In this document: positions 63,765-64,000 of the stretch, piece by piece
Numbering within the stretch: position 1 is the stretch's first letter
Layout of the letters: every line of letters starts with the position of its first letter
Assembly (NCBI GenBank): GCA_928724745.1
Contig: CAKMXJ010000032.1
Span: 558,001-622,000 of the forward strand
Origin: Anthracocystis setariae
Lineage: Eukaryota; Basidiomycota; Ustilaginomycetes; Ustilaginales; Ustilaginaceae
Length of the DNA stretch: 64,000 nucleotides
Direction: 5' to 3'
Program-made: the position numbers and the translations under genes
Notes under the pieces: model-generated
Databases searched by the model: none
Told to the model about the DNA's origin: nothing
What the model saw: the letters and a program-made list of their open reading frames with translations, nothing else

Positions 63765-64000
63765 ATGTTCTCACAGTGGCGCAACAGACGTCACTCTCCG
63801 ATGGAATCTGATTCATCCGTCTACACCACCTCCTCTGGACCCTCAATCGATTCCGAACAAACACATTTGCGGTACTCTCAGTCGATGCAAAACAGTCCTG
63901 CGAATCGCTCGGCAGTCGATGGAGTCAAAGCGCTCGGCAGAACACGCATTGCCAAGGCAGCCAAGTTCCGATCTGGGACGCGAGACGGGTCATCCGGCAC
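63765..64000 (+). CDS. Unrecognised gene, 5' end only, cut by the window edge
   Basis: An ATG at 63765 opens a frame that stays open to the last base (78 codons seen). The product starts MFSQWRNRRHSPMESDSS, is Ser-rich, then has a basic GVKALGRTRIAKAAKFRSG block. It follows an ATG-free leader. Too little is visible to name a family. Confidence 0.55.
   Translation, partial: MFSQWRNRRHSPMESDSSVYTTSSGPSIDSEQTHLRYSQSMQNSPANRSAVDGVKALGRTRIAKAAKFRSGTRDGSSG

Overview
The window looks like nuclear DNA of a smut fungus (Basidiomycota, Ustilaginales; the genus cannot be fixed from this sequence). The grounds are gene-dense DNA on both strands, mostly intronless long reading frames, a few short GTAAGT...AG introns (87-118 nt), and protein sequences of fungal type throughout. 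There are no tRNA or rRNA genes, CRISPR arrays or bacterial-style operons that I can see.

Layout. 1-1221 is the 5' part of an unrecognised Ser/Ala-rich gene running off the left edge. 2.3-23.1 kb is a dense housekeeping block: GPI1 (GPI-anchor synthesis), methylmalonate-semialdehyde dehydrogenase, glutamate 5-kinase, then RFC2 and the large CAF-1 subunit head to head, then PFS2/WDR33 (mRNA 3' end processing), an SLC41-type Mg2+ transporter, TMA7 and a four-TM membrane protein. 24.7-27.2 kb is a secreted, heavily N-glycosylated putative glycosidase, followed by a 5'-truncated LINE fragment (27.4-28.6 kb). 29.0-38.4 kb holds a PaiB-like FMN-binding protein, an ELL-like elongation factor, SGF29 (SAGA) and a copper P-type ATPase (CCC2). 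38.4-43.7 kb is gene-poor, with possible relics of a secreted protein, and ends in a 1.74 kb stretch with no ATG on the + strand leading into an unrecognised Ser-rich gene. 45.0-61.6 kb carries an FMO, PurU-type formyl-THF deformylase, GTR1/RagA, UPF3, SYF2, an exo-beta-1,3-glucanase and UPF1. The right edge contains the 5' end of another unrecognised gene behind a 512-nt ATG-free leader.

How genes fit together. RFC2 loads PCNA and CAF-1 deposits histones behind PCNA; they share a promoter with MCB/SCB/E2F-like sites. UPF1 and UPF3 (nonsense-mediated decay) lie within 11 kb of each other, with the splicing factor SYF2 head to head with UPF3. ELL and SGF29 both act in RNA polymerase II transcription and are neighbours, head to head.

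Most notable observations: the strand-specific ATG desert of 1.74 kb (a candidate giant 5' leader), the cell-cycle-type bidirectional promoter of RFC2/CAF-1, an in-frame stop-free 87-nt intron hidden in the exo-glucanase reading frame, short uORFs ahead of UPF1, and a palindromic GTACAGTAC-type word that recurs in intergenic DNA. Several coding starts below differ from the longest open frame because that frame begins at a non-ATG codon.
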